A DNA stretch of 64,000 nucleotides from Micromonospora sp. WMMD961 (GCF_029626145.1 NZ_JARUBJ010000002.1:464501-528500), one strand, 5' to 3'. Counted from the first letter of the stretch, positions 25,050 to 33,077 are shown. Made by a program: numbers and translations. The notes: generated from the letters alone by a model not told the origin.

Positions 25050-26171
25050 ATGGCTGCTCGGGGACAGTCGTTCAACGGGATGCGCGGTCTTGCCGCCGTC
25101 CCGTCGTACGTCGTCATGCAGCCCACGACCCTCTGCAACCTCGACTGCGCGTACTGCTATCTGCCGTTTCGGGCCACCGACCAGCGCATGCCGGTGGCGG
25201 TGGCCGAGGCGGTGGCGGCGGCGGTAAACCCCTGGGCGGCGGCCGGTCGGTTCTCCGTGGTGTGGCACGGCGGTGAACCGCTGGCCGCCGGCCCGGAGCA
25301 CCTGGCCAACCTGATCGCGCCGTTCGGGCCCGAGGTCGAGCATCACGTGCAGACCAACGCCACCCTGATCGACGACGAGTGGTGCGACTTCTTCGCCCGG
25401 CACGAGGTGCGGGTGAGTGTGAGCGTCGACGGGCCCCGGGCGCGCAACGGTGACCGGGTCAACCGGGGAGGCCAGCCGGCGTACGACCGGATCGTGCGTG
25501 GCATCGCGGCGCTGCGTCGGCGCGGTCTGCCGTTCTCCGCCCTGGCCGTGGTGTCCCGGCCGGAGCGGGGGCTGGCAACCGAGTTGTACGACTACTTCCT
25601 CGACCTGGGTTGCGACGTGTTGGGCATCAACATCGAGGAGACCGAGGGCGTCAACACCCGGGACAACCGCCACGACTCGTCGGCGGTGACCGCGTTCTGG
25701 GCGGAACTGGTCGCGGCCTGGCGCCGTGCGCCCCGGATCCACCTCCGCGAGGTCGAGTGGTCGTTGCGCTACGCCGCGGCGGTGCTCGACGGATCGGCTG
25801 ACGGTGTGCTGCCCCGCCACCTGGACCCGATCCCGACGATCGGCCACGACGGCTCGGTGACAGTGCTGTCCCCGGAGTTGGCTGGGTTCACCCACCCCCG
25901 CTACGGCGACTTCAGCAGCGGCAACGTCCTGAGAACCCCACTGGCGGAGATCCTCGGCGTGGCGGCGGCGACGCCCTGGGTCGGGGAGTTCCTCAGCGGC
26001 GTGGAGGCGTGTCGAGTGTCCTGCCCCTACTTCGGCTTCTGCGGCGGTGGCCATGCCGCCAACCGTTACTTCGAGCTGGGGCGTTTTGACGGTACGGAGA
26101 CCGAGCACTGCCGCAACAGCAAGATCCGCCTATTGGAGGGAGTGTTGGAGCATGCCCGAGAGCACCAGTGA
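25050..26171 (+). CDS. Radical SAM/SPASM-like peptide maturase (cyclophane-forming type)
   Basis: A 373-residue radical SAM enzyme. The first iron-sulfur cluster motif is C-x3-C-x2-C in LCNLDCAYCYLP (residues about 30-38), followed by the SAM-binding WHGGEPL. The C-terminal Cys residues (ACRVSCPYFGFCGGGH and a later TEHC) match an auxiliary SPASM-like cluster. The CYLP form and the small precursor overlapping its end place it with RiPP maturases that join an aromatic side chain to the residue two positions on; the actinobacterial AmcB-type group is the nearest I can name. ATG 25050 has GGAGGAGG just upstream. The product precursor starts 20 bases before this gene stops. Confidence 0.85.
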   Translation: MAARGQSFNGMRGLAAVPSYVVMQPTTLCNLDCAYCYLPFRATDQRMPVAVAEAVAAAVNPWAAAGRFSVVWHGGEPLAAGPEHLANLIAPFGPEVEHHVQTNATLIDDEWCDFFARHEVRVSVSVDGPRARNGDRVNRGGQPAYDRIVRGIAALRRRGLPFSALAVVSRPERGLATELYDYFLDLGCDVLGINIEETEGVNTRDNRHDSSAVTAFWAELVAAWRRAPRIHLREVEWSLRYAAAVLDGSADGVLPRHLDPIPTIGHDGSVTVLSPELAGFTHPRYGDFSSGNVLRTPLAEILGVAAATPWVGEFLSGVEACRVSCPYFGFCGGGHAANRYFELGRFDGTETEHCRNSKIRLLEGVLEHAREHQ

Positions 26172-26379
26172 ACGGCGGCCCGAGCGCGCAGCGGATGACG
26201 GAGTCAACGAGCGCGTGCGGGAGGCTGCTCCGGCCCTCGTCGCGCTGTTGCGGGAGGCCGAGGCCGCGCGACGCCTGCGTTCGGAGGTGTCGGGCGGGGA
26301 CGGCGCCAGCGCGGTCTGCGCCTGGAACCACTTCGAGAACATCCCGACGTTCTACAACTGGAACAACCGCCCGCGCTGA
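26152..26379 (+). CDS. RiPP precursor peptide with aromatic triplet core (AmcA-like)
   Basis: A 75-residue peptide. Residues 1-55 are a charged helical leader (RVREAAPALVALLREAEAAR). The C-terminus from 58 to 72 reads as five in-phase triplets: WNH, FEN, IPT, FYN, WNN, followed by RPR. In three-residue cyclophane peptides the aromatic residue is bonded to the side chain of the third residue; three of the four aromatic triplets have Asn in that place and one has His. TTGGAG precedes the ATG. No protease or transporter gene is adjacent, so leader removal and export would use other genes. Confidence 0.75.
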   Translation: MPESTSERRPERAADDGVNERVREAAPALVALLREAEAARRLRSEVSGGDGASAVCAWNHFENIPTFYNWNNRPR

Positions 26380-26388
26380 GGGGGCCGT

Positions 26389-26443
26389 GAACAGGGGCCT
26401 GTCGAGCGGCCGGAGTGATTCCGGTCGGGCCAGGCCCCTGTTC
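26389..26443 (+). terminator. Hairpin after the RiPP precursor
   Basis: GAACAGGGGCCTG at 26389-26401 pairs exactly with CAGGCCCCTGTTC at 26431-26443. The 29-base loop contains a weaker inner stem. It starts 10 bases after the precursor's TGA. Confidence 0.7.
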
Positions 26444-26473
26444 GTCGGCGACTGCACCTGCACGGGACGTGCG

Positions 26474-26501
26474 TGAGCACGCGGGGATCACCGCGTGCTC
26501 A
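26474..26501. terminator. Second hairpin between convergent genes
   Basis: TGAGCACGCGG at 26474-26484 pairs with CCGCGTGCTCA at 26491-26501 around 6 bases. It lies 15 bases beyond the stop of the minus-strand DUF3073 gene and can end both transcripts. Confidence 0.7.
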
Positions 26502-26515
26502 GCTGCGTCGAGAGG

Positions 26516-26731
26516 TCAGCGGGTCGGACGGACCCAGGGATCCGGATCGTCGTCCGCGTGATCCTCATCATCGTCGTCGACGAACTCTTTAGAGTCGTCG
26601 TCGAAGTGGTGCTCAGACTTACCAGCACCCGCCAGTTCGCGCTGCAAGGCGGTGAGGTCGGTGTTCGGGGAGTGGTACTTCAACTCCCGCGCCACCTTAG
26701 TCTGCTTGGCCTTAGCACGGCCGCGCCCCAT
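26516..26731 (-). CDS. DUF3073 family protein
   Basis: A 71-residue cytoplasmic protein. The DUF3073 signature MGRGRAKAKQTKVARELKY opens it, then SPNTDLTALQRELAG, and an acidic end (DDDSKEFVDDDDEDHADDD). The strongly basic front and acidic rear suggest binding to nucleic acid or a basic partner; no function is known. The family is confined to actinobacteria. It is monocistronic, with its promoter in the region to the right. Confidence 0.85.
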   Translation of the reverse strand: MGRGRAKAKQTKVARELKYHSPNTDLTALQRELAGAGKSEHHFDDDSKEFVDDDDEDHADDDPDPWVRPTR

Positions 26732-27032
26732 GGCTCGACCCCCTCGCACAGAATGCGGGGCAGCCCGAAGGCGGGCCCCGATGACGTCAGGCATCTCTCG
26801 TGGCTCTTACGGTACATGGGGATGCCGCCGTTCGGCACCTCGGGTTACCGTCAGCCGGCTCTGCGCGTCGCGTCGATCCGGCCGTCACCCAGTGTACCGG
26901 GTAAGGAGCGGAACGGTTAGCGCCCGTGACACCGGACAAACCGCACCAAAATTCGATCCGGCCTCAGCTTACCCAGCCGTGCCCGTACGGGAGGCCCGGA
27001 GGCGGATCCCGTCGACCCGCCTCCGGTAACGC
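26732..27032. other. Intergenic region holding the DUF3073 promoter side and vdh terminator
   Basis: The first 200 bases lie upstream of the DUF3073 start and hold no gene. CCGGAGGCGG at 26996-27005 pairs exactly with CCGCCTCCGG at 27017-27026, 7 bases past the vdh stop, and is its probable terminator. Confidence 0.6.
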
Positions 27033-28115
27033 TCAGCGCAGGTGGATCCCGCGCAGTCGGCCGATCTCCGCCATCCGCCGCTCGGCCAGCCGGTCCGCGG
27101 CCACCGCTGGCGGCACACCCTCGGCGTCCGCCAGACGGAGGATCTCGCGGGTGGTGTCGTAGATCCGCGTCGCCCGGAGCTTGGCCCGGTCGAAGTTGAA
27201 GCCCTCGATCTCGTCGGCCACCTGGATCACGCCACCGGCGTTGACCACGTAGTCCGGCGTGTAGAGGATGCCCCGGTCGGCCAGCAGCTTCTCGATGCCC
27301 GGGTGGGCAAGCTGGTTGTTCGCCGCCCCGGCCACCACCTTGGCGCGCAGCGCCGGCACGGTGTCGTCGTTCAGGGCGCCGCCCAGCGCGCACGGCGCGT
27401 ACACGTCGATGTCCGCCGCGACCAGGGCGCTGGCGTCGTCCACCAGGGTGACCTGCGGGTGGTTGGTGCGCACCCACTCCAGCGCCTTCGGGTTGACGTC
27501 GGTGGCGACCACCTCGGCGCCGTCCTCCAGCAGGTGCCCGGTGAGGTACTTGCCGACCTTGCCCAGGCCGGCCACGCCGACCCGGCGGCCCTGCAGGCTC
27601 GGGGTGCCCCAGACGTGTTCGGCGGCGGCCCGCATGCCCTGGAAGACACCCCAGGCGGTGAGGATCGACGAGTCGCCGGCGCCGCCGTGCTCCACGCTGC
27701 GACCGGTCACGTAGCGGGTCTCCCGGGCCACGACGTCCATGTCCGCCACGTACGTGCCGACGTCGCAGGCGGTGTAGTAGCGACCGCCCAGCGACTCCAC
27801 GAAGCGCCCGTACGCGCGCAGCAGCGCCTCGCTCTTGATCTGCTCCGGGTCGCCCCAGATGACGGCCTTGCCGCCGCCCAGGTCCAGGCCGGCGAGCGCG
27901 TTCTTGTACGCCATCCCACGGGACAGGTCCAGCACGTCGGCGAGGGCGGCCTCCTCGCTGGCGTACGGGTAGAAGCGGGTGCCGCCGAGCGCCGGCCCCA
28001 GCGCGGTGGAGTAGATCCCGATGATCGCCTTCAGGCCGCTCTGCTTGTCCTGGCAGAACACGACCTGTTCGTGACCGGTCGATACCGGATCGTCGGTGCT
28101 CGCGAATACGCCCAT
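27033..28115 (-). CDS. vdh: Valine/leucine dehydrogenase (Glu/Leu/Phe/Val family)
   Basis: Deaminates branched-chain amino acids to 2-oxoacids with NAD; in actinomycetes this feeds branched fatty-acid and polyketide starters. The 360 residues have LGGTRFYPYASEEAALADVL, the substrate Lys in LDLGGGKAVIWGD, a catalytic Asp in YYTACDVGTYVADMD and the NAD loop VGVAGLGKVGKYL. The best match in length and motif is the Streptomyces valine dehydrogenase; leucine dehydrogenase remains possible. AGGAG lies 6 bases before ATG 28115. It is divergent from the next gene with 97 bases between. Confidence 0.9.
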   Translation of the reverse strand: MGVFASTDDPVSTGHEQVVFCQDKQSGLKAIIGIYSTALGPALGGTRFYPYASEEAALADVLDLSRGMAYKNALAGLDLGGGKAVIWGDPEQIKSEALLRAYGRFVESLGGRYYTACDVGTYVADMDVVARETRYVTGRSVEHGGAGDSSILTAWGVFQGMRAAAEHVWGTPSLQGRRVGVAGLGKVGKYLTGHLLEDGAEVVATDVNPKALEWVRTNHPQVTLVDDASALVAADIDVYAPCALGGALNDDTVPALRAKVVAGAANNQLAHPGIEKLLADRGILYTPDYVVNAGGVIQVADEIEGFNFDRAKLRATRIYDTTREILRLADAEGVPPAVAADRLAERRMAEIGRLRGIHLR

Positions 28116-28212
28116 GGTTGGCTCCTGGAGTGGTGTGCGCCCTTGTGGGACGCGGACCTGGTGAACCCCGGCGGGGATGCTGCCGGTGTGGTCGAGCCTA
28201 GTATCGGCCGCC

Positions 28213-29148
28213 GTGAAGGTGCTCGACGCGCCGCCGCCGTCCCACGTTGCGGCGCGCGTGGTCCGGCCGCTGAGCCCGTACGGCTGCGGTTCGTGGGAGG
28301 ATCGCGCGGTGCCGTCGCTCTTCGCTTCTTACCTGCGCGTGTACGAACCGCTGACCGCCTTCGACCGGGACCGGCAGAGCTACTGGCGCCGTTACGTCTC
28401 GGAGGGGCGGGCGGTCGCCCCGGTCGAGGGGCCCGGCCGGCAGCGGACGGCGGTGATCGAGGCGCTGGGCGCTGGCTGGACCCGGCTGCCCGACCTGCCG
28501 GAGGAGGCGTACGTCCTGGAGACGGACGACAGCCTGCTGGTCTGCCCGTGGAACCTGCGGATCCGGGTCGCCGAGGCGGCGCTCAGCGCTCGGGACGGCG
28601 TGCCCTCGGTGCTCGCCGACGCCTTCGTGCCGCCGGTGCTCGCCGGGCAGGCCAGGGCGGTCGTCGACGACTGGCGCAGCGGCGCTCGGGTGTTGGAACA
28701 CGGCGTACCCCGGGTGCACGAGCAGATCGCCACCTGGGGGGTGCCACTGCGGTGGTTCGTGCTCTTCGAGCCGGCTGAGCGGGACCTGGTCACCCAGCCG
28801 GGGCGACGGGCGTTGCGCTACCGCACCGAGATCTCCAAGGCCCGCCGCCGGTCTTCGCGGGCGCTGTCGGTGTTGCGCAAGTCGGTGGGCGACGCGCCGA
28901 TCACCGAGGCGGTGGAGGAGGCGGCTCGCTGGTTGGAGGAGTTCCATCCCCGCTCGGTGGTCGAGTTGGACTACGGCGGTCTGGTGGACCTGCTGTCCGA
29001 CGAGACCCTCGAGGCCGACGACTCTCCGGAACTTGTCGCGGGCGGCCTCGCGGGGCTGTCGCGGGGTGAGGCCGACGAGGCGTCGGCCGCGTACGACAAG
29101 TTGGTGGCCCGGTGGCGCGCGGTGCAGTTGCTCGAGCGGTGCAACTAG
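28213..29148 (+). CDS. Conserved hypothetical protein upstream of bldC
   Basis: A 311-residue soluble protein I cannot assign to a named family. It has no signal or membrane segment. The front includes YGCGSWEDRAVPSLFASYLRV; the centre is rich in Trp and Arg (TRLPDLPEEAYVLETDD) and the end is a charged helix bundle (AYDKLVARWRAVQLLER). TAGTAT at 28199-28204 ends 8 bases before GTG 28213, consistent with leaderless transcription. A second GTG at 28309 has GGGAGG 8 bases upstream and could give a 279-residue form. It precedes bldC by 251 bases on the same strand. Confidence 0.7.
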   Translation: MKVLDAPPPSHVAARVVRPLSPYGCGSWEDRAVPSLFASYLRVYEPLTAFDRDRQSYWRRYVSEGRAVAPVEGPGRQRTAVIEALGAGWTRLPDLPEEAYVLETDDSLLVCPWNLRIRVAEAALSARDGVPSVLADAFVPPVLAGQARAVVDDWRSGARVLEHGVPRVHEQIATWGVPLRWFVLFEPAERDLVTQPGRRALRYRTEISKARRRSSRALSVLRKSVGDAPITEAVEEAARWLEEFHPRSVVELDYGGLVDLLSDETLEADDSPELVAGGLAGLSRGEADEASAAYDKLVARWRAVQLLERCN

Positions 29149-29399
29149 GGGCAAATCGGCCTAGGAGCGCTCCCAAGGTGAGGTGTGCTCGTAGTTGACG
29201 CATCACGAACCGTGATCATGAGTCCGAATAAGGTAGTTTCTGCCGTGTAAAAGTCGTAAAAATCGGGCATGGTTCATCCGTCCGTCTAGGGACCTTCATC
29301 CGTTCGGCCCATGTCGGACATCGGGGACTAGCCGGACCATGGGAGACGCGTCGGCCGGCGGGACCCCGGCCGATGTCTATACATGTGGAGGAGTGACCG

Positions 29400-29609
29400 A
29401 TGGCATCGCGAACGCACGAACCAGAGCCGCTACTTACACCGGCCGAGGTGGCGTCGATGTTCCGTGTCGACCCGAAGACGGTGACCCGGTGGGCCAAGGC
29501 CGGCAAGCTCAGTGCCATCCGCACCCTGGGTGGTCACCGTCGCTACCGCGAGTCGGAGGTCAGGGCGCTGCTGCAGGGTCAGATCCCGCAGCAGCGGCAG
29601 GGCGACTGA
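29400..29609 (+). CDS. bldC: BldC, MerR-like developmental DNA-binding protein
   Basis: A 69-residue protein consisting of one winged helix-turn-helix of the MerR type: LLTPAEVASMFRVDPKTVT, then RWAKAGKLSAIRTLGGHRR and YRESEVRALL. There is no effector or dimerisation domain. BldC binds head-to-tail on direct repeats and delays sporulation in Streptomyces. GGAGGAG lies 7 bases before the ATG. The 250-base region upstream holds no other gene that I can see. Length and sequence are essentially those of the family. Confidence 0.95.
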   Translation: MASRTHEPEPLLTPAEVASMFRVDPKTVTRWAKAGKLSAIRTLGGHRRYRESEVRALLQGQIPQQRQGD

Positions 29610-29633
29610 GTCGGCAACAGGTTCTTTCCGGTC

Positions 29634-29666
29634 AGGGGCGGTGGATCTCGATCCGCCGCCCCTTTC
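29634..29666. terminator. Hairpin terminator after bldC
   Basis: AGGGGCGGTGGAT at 29634-29646 pairs with ATCCGCCGCCCCT at 29651-29663 (one T-G pair) over CTCG, followed by TT. It lies between the convergent bldC and F420-oxidoreductase genes. Confidence 0.75.
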
Positions 29667-29683
29667 CACGCCTCAGCACCGAC

Positions 29684-30073
29684 TCAGCGCTGCGTCTCGG
29701 CCAGGGTCACCCGGATGCCGACCGTGCCACCCTCGCCCCGGCGCAGCCGGCTGCCCAGCAGGCTGAGTCGACCGAGCAGGCGGTACTTGTGCTTGAGCAG
29801 GTCACGGACCCGGCCGGTGTCACCACTGCCGTAGATCGTCGCGTGGGCCGGCACCTCCGCCCCGTGCGGTCGGCCCCGCACGTCGCACGGAGCCACCGTC
29901 ACCTCGCCGTTACGCCGGATCCGCTTGACCTTGCCCGAGTCGGCCCGGGTCCAGACTGCCAACGCCTCGCCGTCGCGTACCGCCCAGACCGGCGTCGGCA
30001 CCGCCCGACCGTCCTTGCGGAAGGTCGTGAGCAGGATGTACTTCTCGGCCGACAGCCGGTCCAACGTGGTCAC
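29684..30073 (-). CDS. PPOX-class F420-dependent oxidoreductase
   Basis: A split-barrel flavin/deazaflavin enzyme of 129 residues. Typical segments are KYILLTTFRKDGRAVPTPVW at the N-terminus, VWTRADSGKVKRIRRNG for the cofactor phosphate and VAPCDVRGRP. Short members of this group use F420 or FMN for reductions of small molecules; the substrate is not known. GTG 30073 is 54 bases from the divergent methyltransferase start. It is monocistronic. Confidence 0.82.
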   Translation of the reverse strand: MTTLDRLSAEKYILLTTFRKDGRAVPTPVWAVRDGEALAVWTRADSGKVKRIRRNGEVTVAPCDVRGRPHGAEVPAHATIYGSGDTGRVRDLLKHKYRLLGRLSLLGSRLRRGEGGTVGIRVTLAETQR

Positions 30074-30127
30074 GCCGCCAGGATACGGCCGCCACGGGTC
30101 GCTGAGTGGCCGGATAGCGTGAACGTC

Positions 30128-30907
30128 GTGACGGGGGAGCCTCTAATCGGTGACGTGGTCGGCGAACTGCTGCGGGACGCGCTCGCGGTGGCCAGCGGGG
30201 TCGGGCCGCGACCCCTGGTGGGTGGGCGACTGCCCCGGCCGGTCATCGAGATCATCGAACGGGACGACGGGCTGATCAACGGTGCGCCCGCCGCGCACTA
30301 CCTCGACGGACCACAGGACTGGCAGCCGTACGACCACCGCGCGGTGGACCGGGTCCGCGGCGAGACGCTGGACGTCGGCACCGGCGCCGGCCGGATCGCC
30401 CTGCTGCTCCAGGAGCGCGGCGTACCGGTCACCGGCCTGGACACCTCCGCCGGCGCGCTCGCGGTGAGCCGGCGTCGCGGTGTCCGGCGACTGGTACACG
30501 GCACGGTCGACACGCATGTGGCCGATGGTCAGCGGTACGACACGTTCCTGCTGCTCGGCAACAACCTCGGGCTGTTCGAGGGCCGGAAGCGTGCTCCCGA
30601 GTTCCTGACCGCGCTCGCCGCGCTGGCCCGACCGGGGGCGCAGATCATCGCGCACGGCACCGACCCGTACGGCACACGCGACCCGGTGCACACCGGTTAC
30701 CACGAACGCAACCGTCGCCGGGGTCGGCTCGGCGGTCAGCTCCGGCTCCGGTTGCGCTACCGGGAGCTGAGCACCGAGTGGTTCGACTACCTGGTCTGCT
30801 CGGCGGACGAGTTCGCCTCGCTGGTGCACGGCACCGGCTGGCGGTTGACCGATGTGGACGACCGCGACAAGCCCTACTACCTGGCCACCCTGCGCCTGGC
30901 CGACTGA
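30128..30907 (+). CDS. Class I SAM-dependent methyltransferase
   Basis: A 259-residue cytoplasmic enzyme. The SAM-binding glycine motif is ETLDVGTGAGRIALLL, followed by the acidic VTGLDTSAGAL and motif IV LLLGNNLGL. About 90 residues precede the SAM domain and the end (CSADEFASLVHGTGWRL) closes the Rossmann fold. TAGCGT at 30115-30120 is 7 bases from GTG 30128, which suggests a leaderless message. The acceptor cannot be identified, and neighbours give no pathway. Confidence 0.8.
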   Translation: MTGEPLIGDVVGELLRDALAVASGVGPRPLVGGRLPRPVIEIIERDDGLINGAPAAHYLDGPQDWQPYDHRAVDRVRGETLDVGTGAGRIALLLQERGVPVTGLDTSAGALAVSRRRGVRRLVHGTVDTHVADGQRYDTFLLLGNNLGLFEGRKRAPEFLTALAALARPGAQIIAHGTDPYGTRDPVHTGYHERNRRRGRLGGQLRLRLRYRELSTEWFDYLVCSADEFASLVHGTGWRLTDVDDRDKPYYLATLRLAD

Positions 30908-30908
30908 G

Positions 30909-30945
30909 CGACGGCCCCCGCGCATCACCAGCGCGGAGGCCGTCG
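30909..30945. terminator. Hairpin between methyltransferase and Ca-repeat gene
   Basis: CGACGGCC at 30909-30916 and CCGCGC inside it pair with GCGCGG and GGCCGTCG (ending 30945), with one internal C/A mismatch. It separates two convergent genes. Confidence 0.6.
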
Positions 30946-30951
30946 TACAGC

Positions 30952-31239
30952 TCAGACCTGGACGGTCGGGGGAAGCTGCTCGGGCGGCAGACCGCCGTCG
31001 CCGTCGACCACCTCGTCCGGCTGGCCGTCCTCGTCGATGTCGACCATGGTGATGTCCACCTTGCCGTCGCCGTCGGTGTCGAACTGGAACAGGTCGGCCT
31101 TGCCGTCGCCGTCGGTGTCCACCACCCACACGTCGGTCCTGCCGTCGTTGTTGGTGTCGGCGCGCAGCAGCTCGACCCGCTCGTCGCCCCGGGTCTCCAC
31201 GATCTCCCCGTCAGTGACGCTCTCCGGTGCCTGGCTCAT
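30952..31239 (-). CDS. Small protein of tandem DxDxDG calcium-type repeats
   Basis: A 95-residue acidic protein. After about 25 residues it is built of units of 13 residues, each with a D-x-(N/D)-x-D-G loop: DTNNDGRTD, DTDGDGKAD, DTDGDGKVD, DIDEDGQPD. The pattern is that of calcium-binding loops in thrombospondin type 3 or dockerin-like repeats rather than paired EF-hands. No signal peptide is present, so it may be cytoplasmic, which is unusual for such repeats. AAGGA lies 10 bases before ATG 31239. Function unknown. Confidence 0.75.
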   Translation of the reverse strand: MSQAPESVTDGEIVETRGDERVELLRADTNNDGRTDVWVVDTDGDGKADLFQFDTDGDGKVDITMVDIDEDGQPDEVVDGDGGLPPEQLPPTVQV

Positions 31240-31335
31240 CTCGGTGGTCCTTCCCTCGGTTGACGCAGCCGTCATTACCCGATCCCGCGCTCCCCCACGC
31301 ATGGCCCGGGTCGTCGAGCTGTCTAGGGTCGCACC

Positions 31336-31416
31336 ATGAGCGAGCGGAGCGGGCGGAACACCCCGGTCGGCGTGGCGGGGACCCCGCGCGTCGGCGGGCG
31401 GGACAGGGAGGCGTGA
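31336..31416 (+). other. 26-codon open frame ending on the 3-hydroxyacyl-CoA dehydrogenase start
   Basis: ATG 31336 opens a frame (MSERSGRNTPVGVAGTPR, then VGGRDREA) whose TGA overlaps the next gene's ATG (TGATG). GGGAGG lies inside its last codons. Its first bases (GAGCGAGCGGAGCGGG) match the motif before purL and in purM. It is probably a coupling frame or a spread element, not a known peptide. Confidence 0.3.
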
Positions 31417-32273
31417 TGAGCGATCGTTTCGTGGTCGTCGGTGCCGGCACGATGGGGCTCGGCATCGCGTACGTGGCGGCCGGGGCCGGGCACGCCGTGG
31501 AACTGGTCGAGGTGGACCCTGAGCGGGGAGCTACCGCGTTGAACCGGCTGGCCGACCTGTGGGAGCGCGCGGTGCAGCGCGGGAAGCTGAGTGCCGACGA
31601 GGCCGCCGCGAACCGGCAACGGGTCACGCTGCGCCCGACGCTCGCCGACGTCGCTCCCGCCCCCGAGGTGATCGTCGAGGCGGTGCCCGAGCGGCTCGAC
31701 CTGAAGCGGGCGGTGCTGCGCGACGCCGCCGCGCTGCACCCGGCTCTGCTGGGCAGCAACACCTCCAGCATCGCCATCGGCGAGCTGGCCGCCGGACTGG
31801 ACGCGCCCGAGCGCTTCCTCGGCCTGCACTTCTTCAACCCGGTCTGGGCGATGGCGCTCCTGGAGATCGTGGTCGGCCCGGCCACCGCCGAGGAGACCAC
31901 CGCGGCGGCCGTCGCGCTCGCCGGCCGGTTGGGCAAGGACCCCGTCGTCGTACGCGACATGCCCGGCTTCGCCACGTCGCGACTCGGGGTCACCCTCGGG
32001 CTGGAGGCGATCCGGATGGTGGCCGACGGGGTGGCCAGCCCGGCCGACATCGACAAGGCCATGGTGTTGGGCTACCGGCACCCGATCGGCCCACTGGAAC
32101 TCACCGACCTGGTCGGTCTGGACGTGCGGCTGGACATCGCCCGCACCCTCCAGGCCGCGTACGGGGACCGCTTCGCACCGCCACCCCTGCTCGTGGAGAT
32201 GGTGGCCGAGGGGCGGTTCGGGAAGAAGTCGGGGCAGGGCTTCTACCGGTGGGAAGGCGGTGTCAGACAATGA
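31416..32273 (+). CDS. 3-hydroxyacyl-CoA dehydrogenase
   Basis: Oxidises 3-hydroxyacyl-CoA with NAD in beta-oxidation or in butanoate/phenylacetate breakdown. The 285 residues show the NAD loop VVGAGTMGLGIAYVAA, VIVEAVPERLDLK, SNTSSIAI, catalytic His in GLHFFNPV and the Asn/Pro-rich C-terminal domain (GYRHPIGPLELTDLVGLD). Length fits the monofunctional HBD/PaaH class. GGGAGG is 6 bases from ATG 31416. The hydratase gene follows with a 4-base ATGA overlap. Confidence 0.93.
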   Translation: MSDRFVVVGAGTMGLGIAYVAAGAGHAVELVEVDPERGATALNRLADLWERAVQRGKLSADEAAANRQRVTLRPTLADVAPAPEVIVEAVPERLDLKRAVLRDAAALHPALLGSNTSSIAIGELAAGLDAPERFLGLHFFNPVWAMALLEIVVGPATAEETTAAAVALAGRLGKDPVVVRDMPGFATSRLGVTLGLEAIRMVADGVASPADIDKAMVLGYRHPIGPLELTDLVGLDVRLDIARTLQAAYGDRFAPPPLLVEMVAEGRFGKKSGQGFYRWEGGVRQ

Positions 32274-33013
32274 GCGGCCTGCGGATCGAGGAGCGGCCGG
32301 ACCGGCTGGTGGTGACGTTGGATCGGCCGGAGAAGCGCAACGCCATCGACGCCGACCTGATCGCCGAGTTGCACCACGTCTGCGCCGAGTTGGAGGCGTA
32401 CCCCCGGCTCCTGCTGCTGACCGGCGGCGCCGAGGGCGTCTTCGCCGGGGGCGCCGACATCGGCCAACTCCGCGAGCGGGGCCGCACGGACGCTCTCGCC
32501 GCGATCAACTCCGCCGCGTTCGCCCGGATCCGGGCGCTACCGATGCCGACCGTGGCCGCCGTCGACGGCCCGGCCCTGGGCGGTGGCGCGGAGCTGGCGT
32601 ACGCCTGCGATCTGCGGGTGTGCACGGCTCGGGCGGTCTTCGGCCAGCCGGAGGTGCGGTTGGGCATCCTGGCCGGCGCTGGCGCGACCCACCGGCTGCC
32701 CGCGCTGGTCGGTGAGGGCCGAGCCAAGGAGCTGCTCTTCACCGGACGACGGGTGGACGCCGCCGAGGCGTTGCGGATCGGCCTGGTGAACCGGGTGGTG
32801 GACGAGCCCGGTGAGCTGTTGACAGTGGCGCACGCCCTGTTGGACGAGATCGCCCTGGGCTCGCCGCTGGCGCTGCGGCTGACCAAGCTGGCGGTGGACG
32901 CGCCCGCCGCCGCGCACCCGCATCTCGACCTGGTCAGCCAGGCGGTGCTCTTCGAGGACGAGGAGAAGCACCGGCGGATGACCGAGTTCCTGGAGCGCCG
33001 CCGGCCGCGATGA
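32270..33013 (+). CDS. Enoyl-CoA hydratase/isomerase
   Basis: Crotonase-fold enzyme of 247 residues. The oxyanion-hole segments are FAGGADIGQL and DGPALGGGAELAYACD. The usual catalytic Glu pair is only partly present: GQPEVRLGILAGAGAT keeps the first Glu, and the second position is occupied by Gly, so it may act as an isomerase or on an unusual substrate. ATG 32270 overlaps the dehydrogenase stop, so the two likely act in sequence on one acyl-CoA. A strong terminator follows. Confidence 0.88.
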   Translation: MSGLRIEERPDRLVVTLDRPEKRNAIDADLIAELHHVCAELEAYPRLLLLTGGAEGVFAGGADIGQLRERGRTDALAAINSAAFARIRALPMPTVAAVDGPALGGGAELAYACDLRVCTARAVFGQPEVRLGILAGAGATHRLPALVGEGRAKELLFTGRRVDAAEALRIGLVNRVVDEPGELLTVAHALLDEIALGSPLALRLTKLAVDAPAAAHPHLDLVSQAVLFEDEEKHRRMTEFLERRRPR

Positions 33014-33021
33014 TCGCCCGA

Positions 33022-33066
33022 CACGAAACGGCCGCACCGGCTGAGCGCCGGTGCGGCCGTTTCGTG
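33022..33066. terminator. Strong bidirectional terminator
   Basis: A perfect 20-pair stem runs from CACGAAACGGCCG at 33022 to its complement ending 33066, with a five-base loop (33042-33046). It separates the hydratase from the convergent substrate-binding protein gene. Confidence 0.85.
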
Positions 33067-33077
33067 CTTCTGCTGGG

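Noticed and set aside
27042..28778. A 578-codon frame on the plus strand over valine dehydrogenase
   Set aside because: It is the opposite strand of vdh and passes through its promoter.
29378..29384. TATACAT before bldC as a -10 element
   Set aside because: The start of transcription would fall inside the ribosome-binding GGAGGAG.
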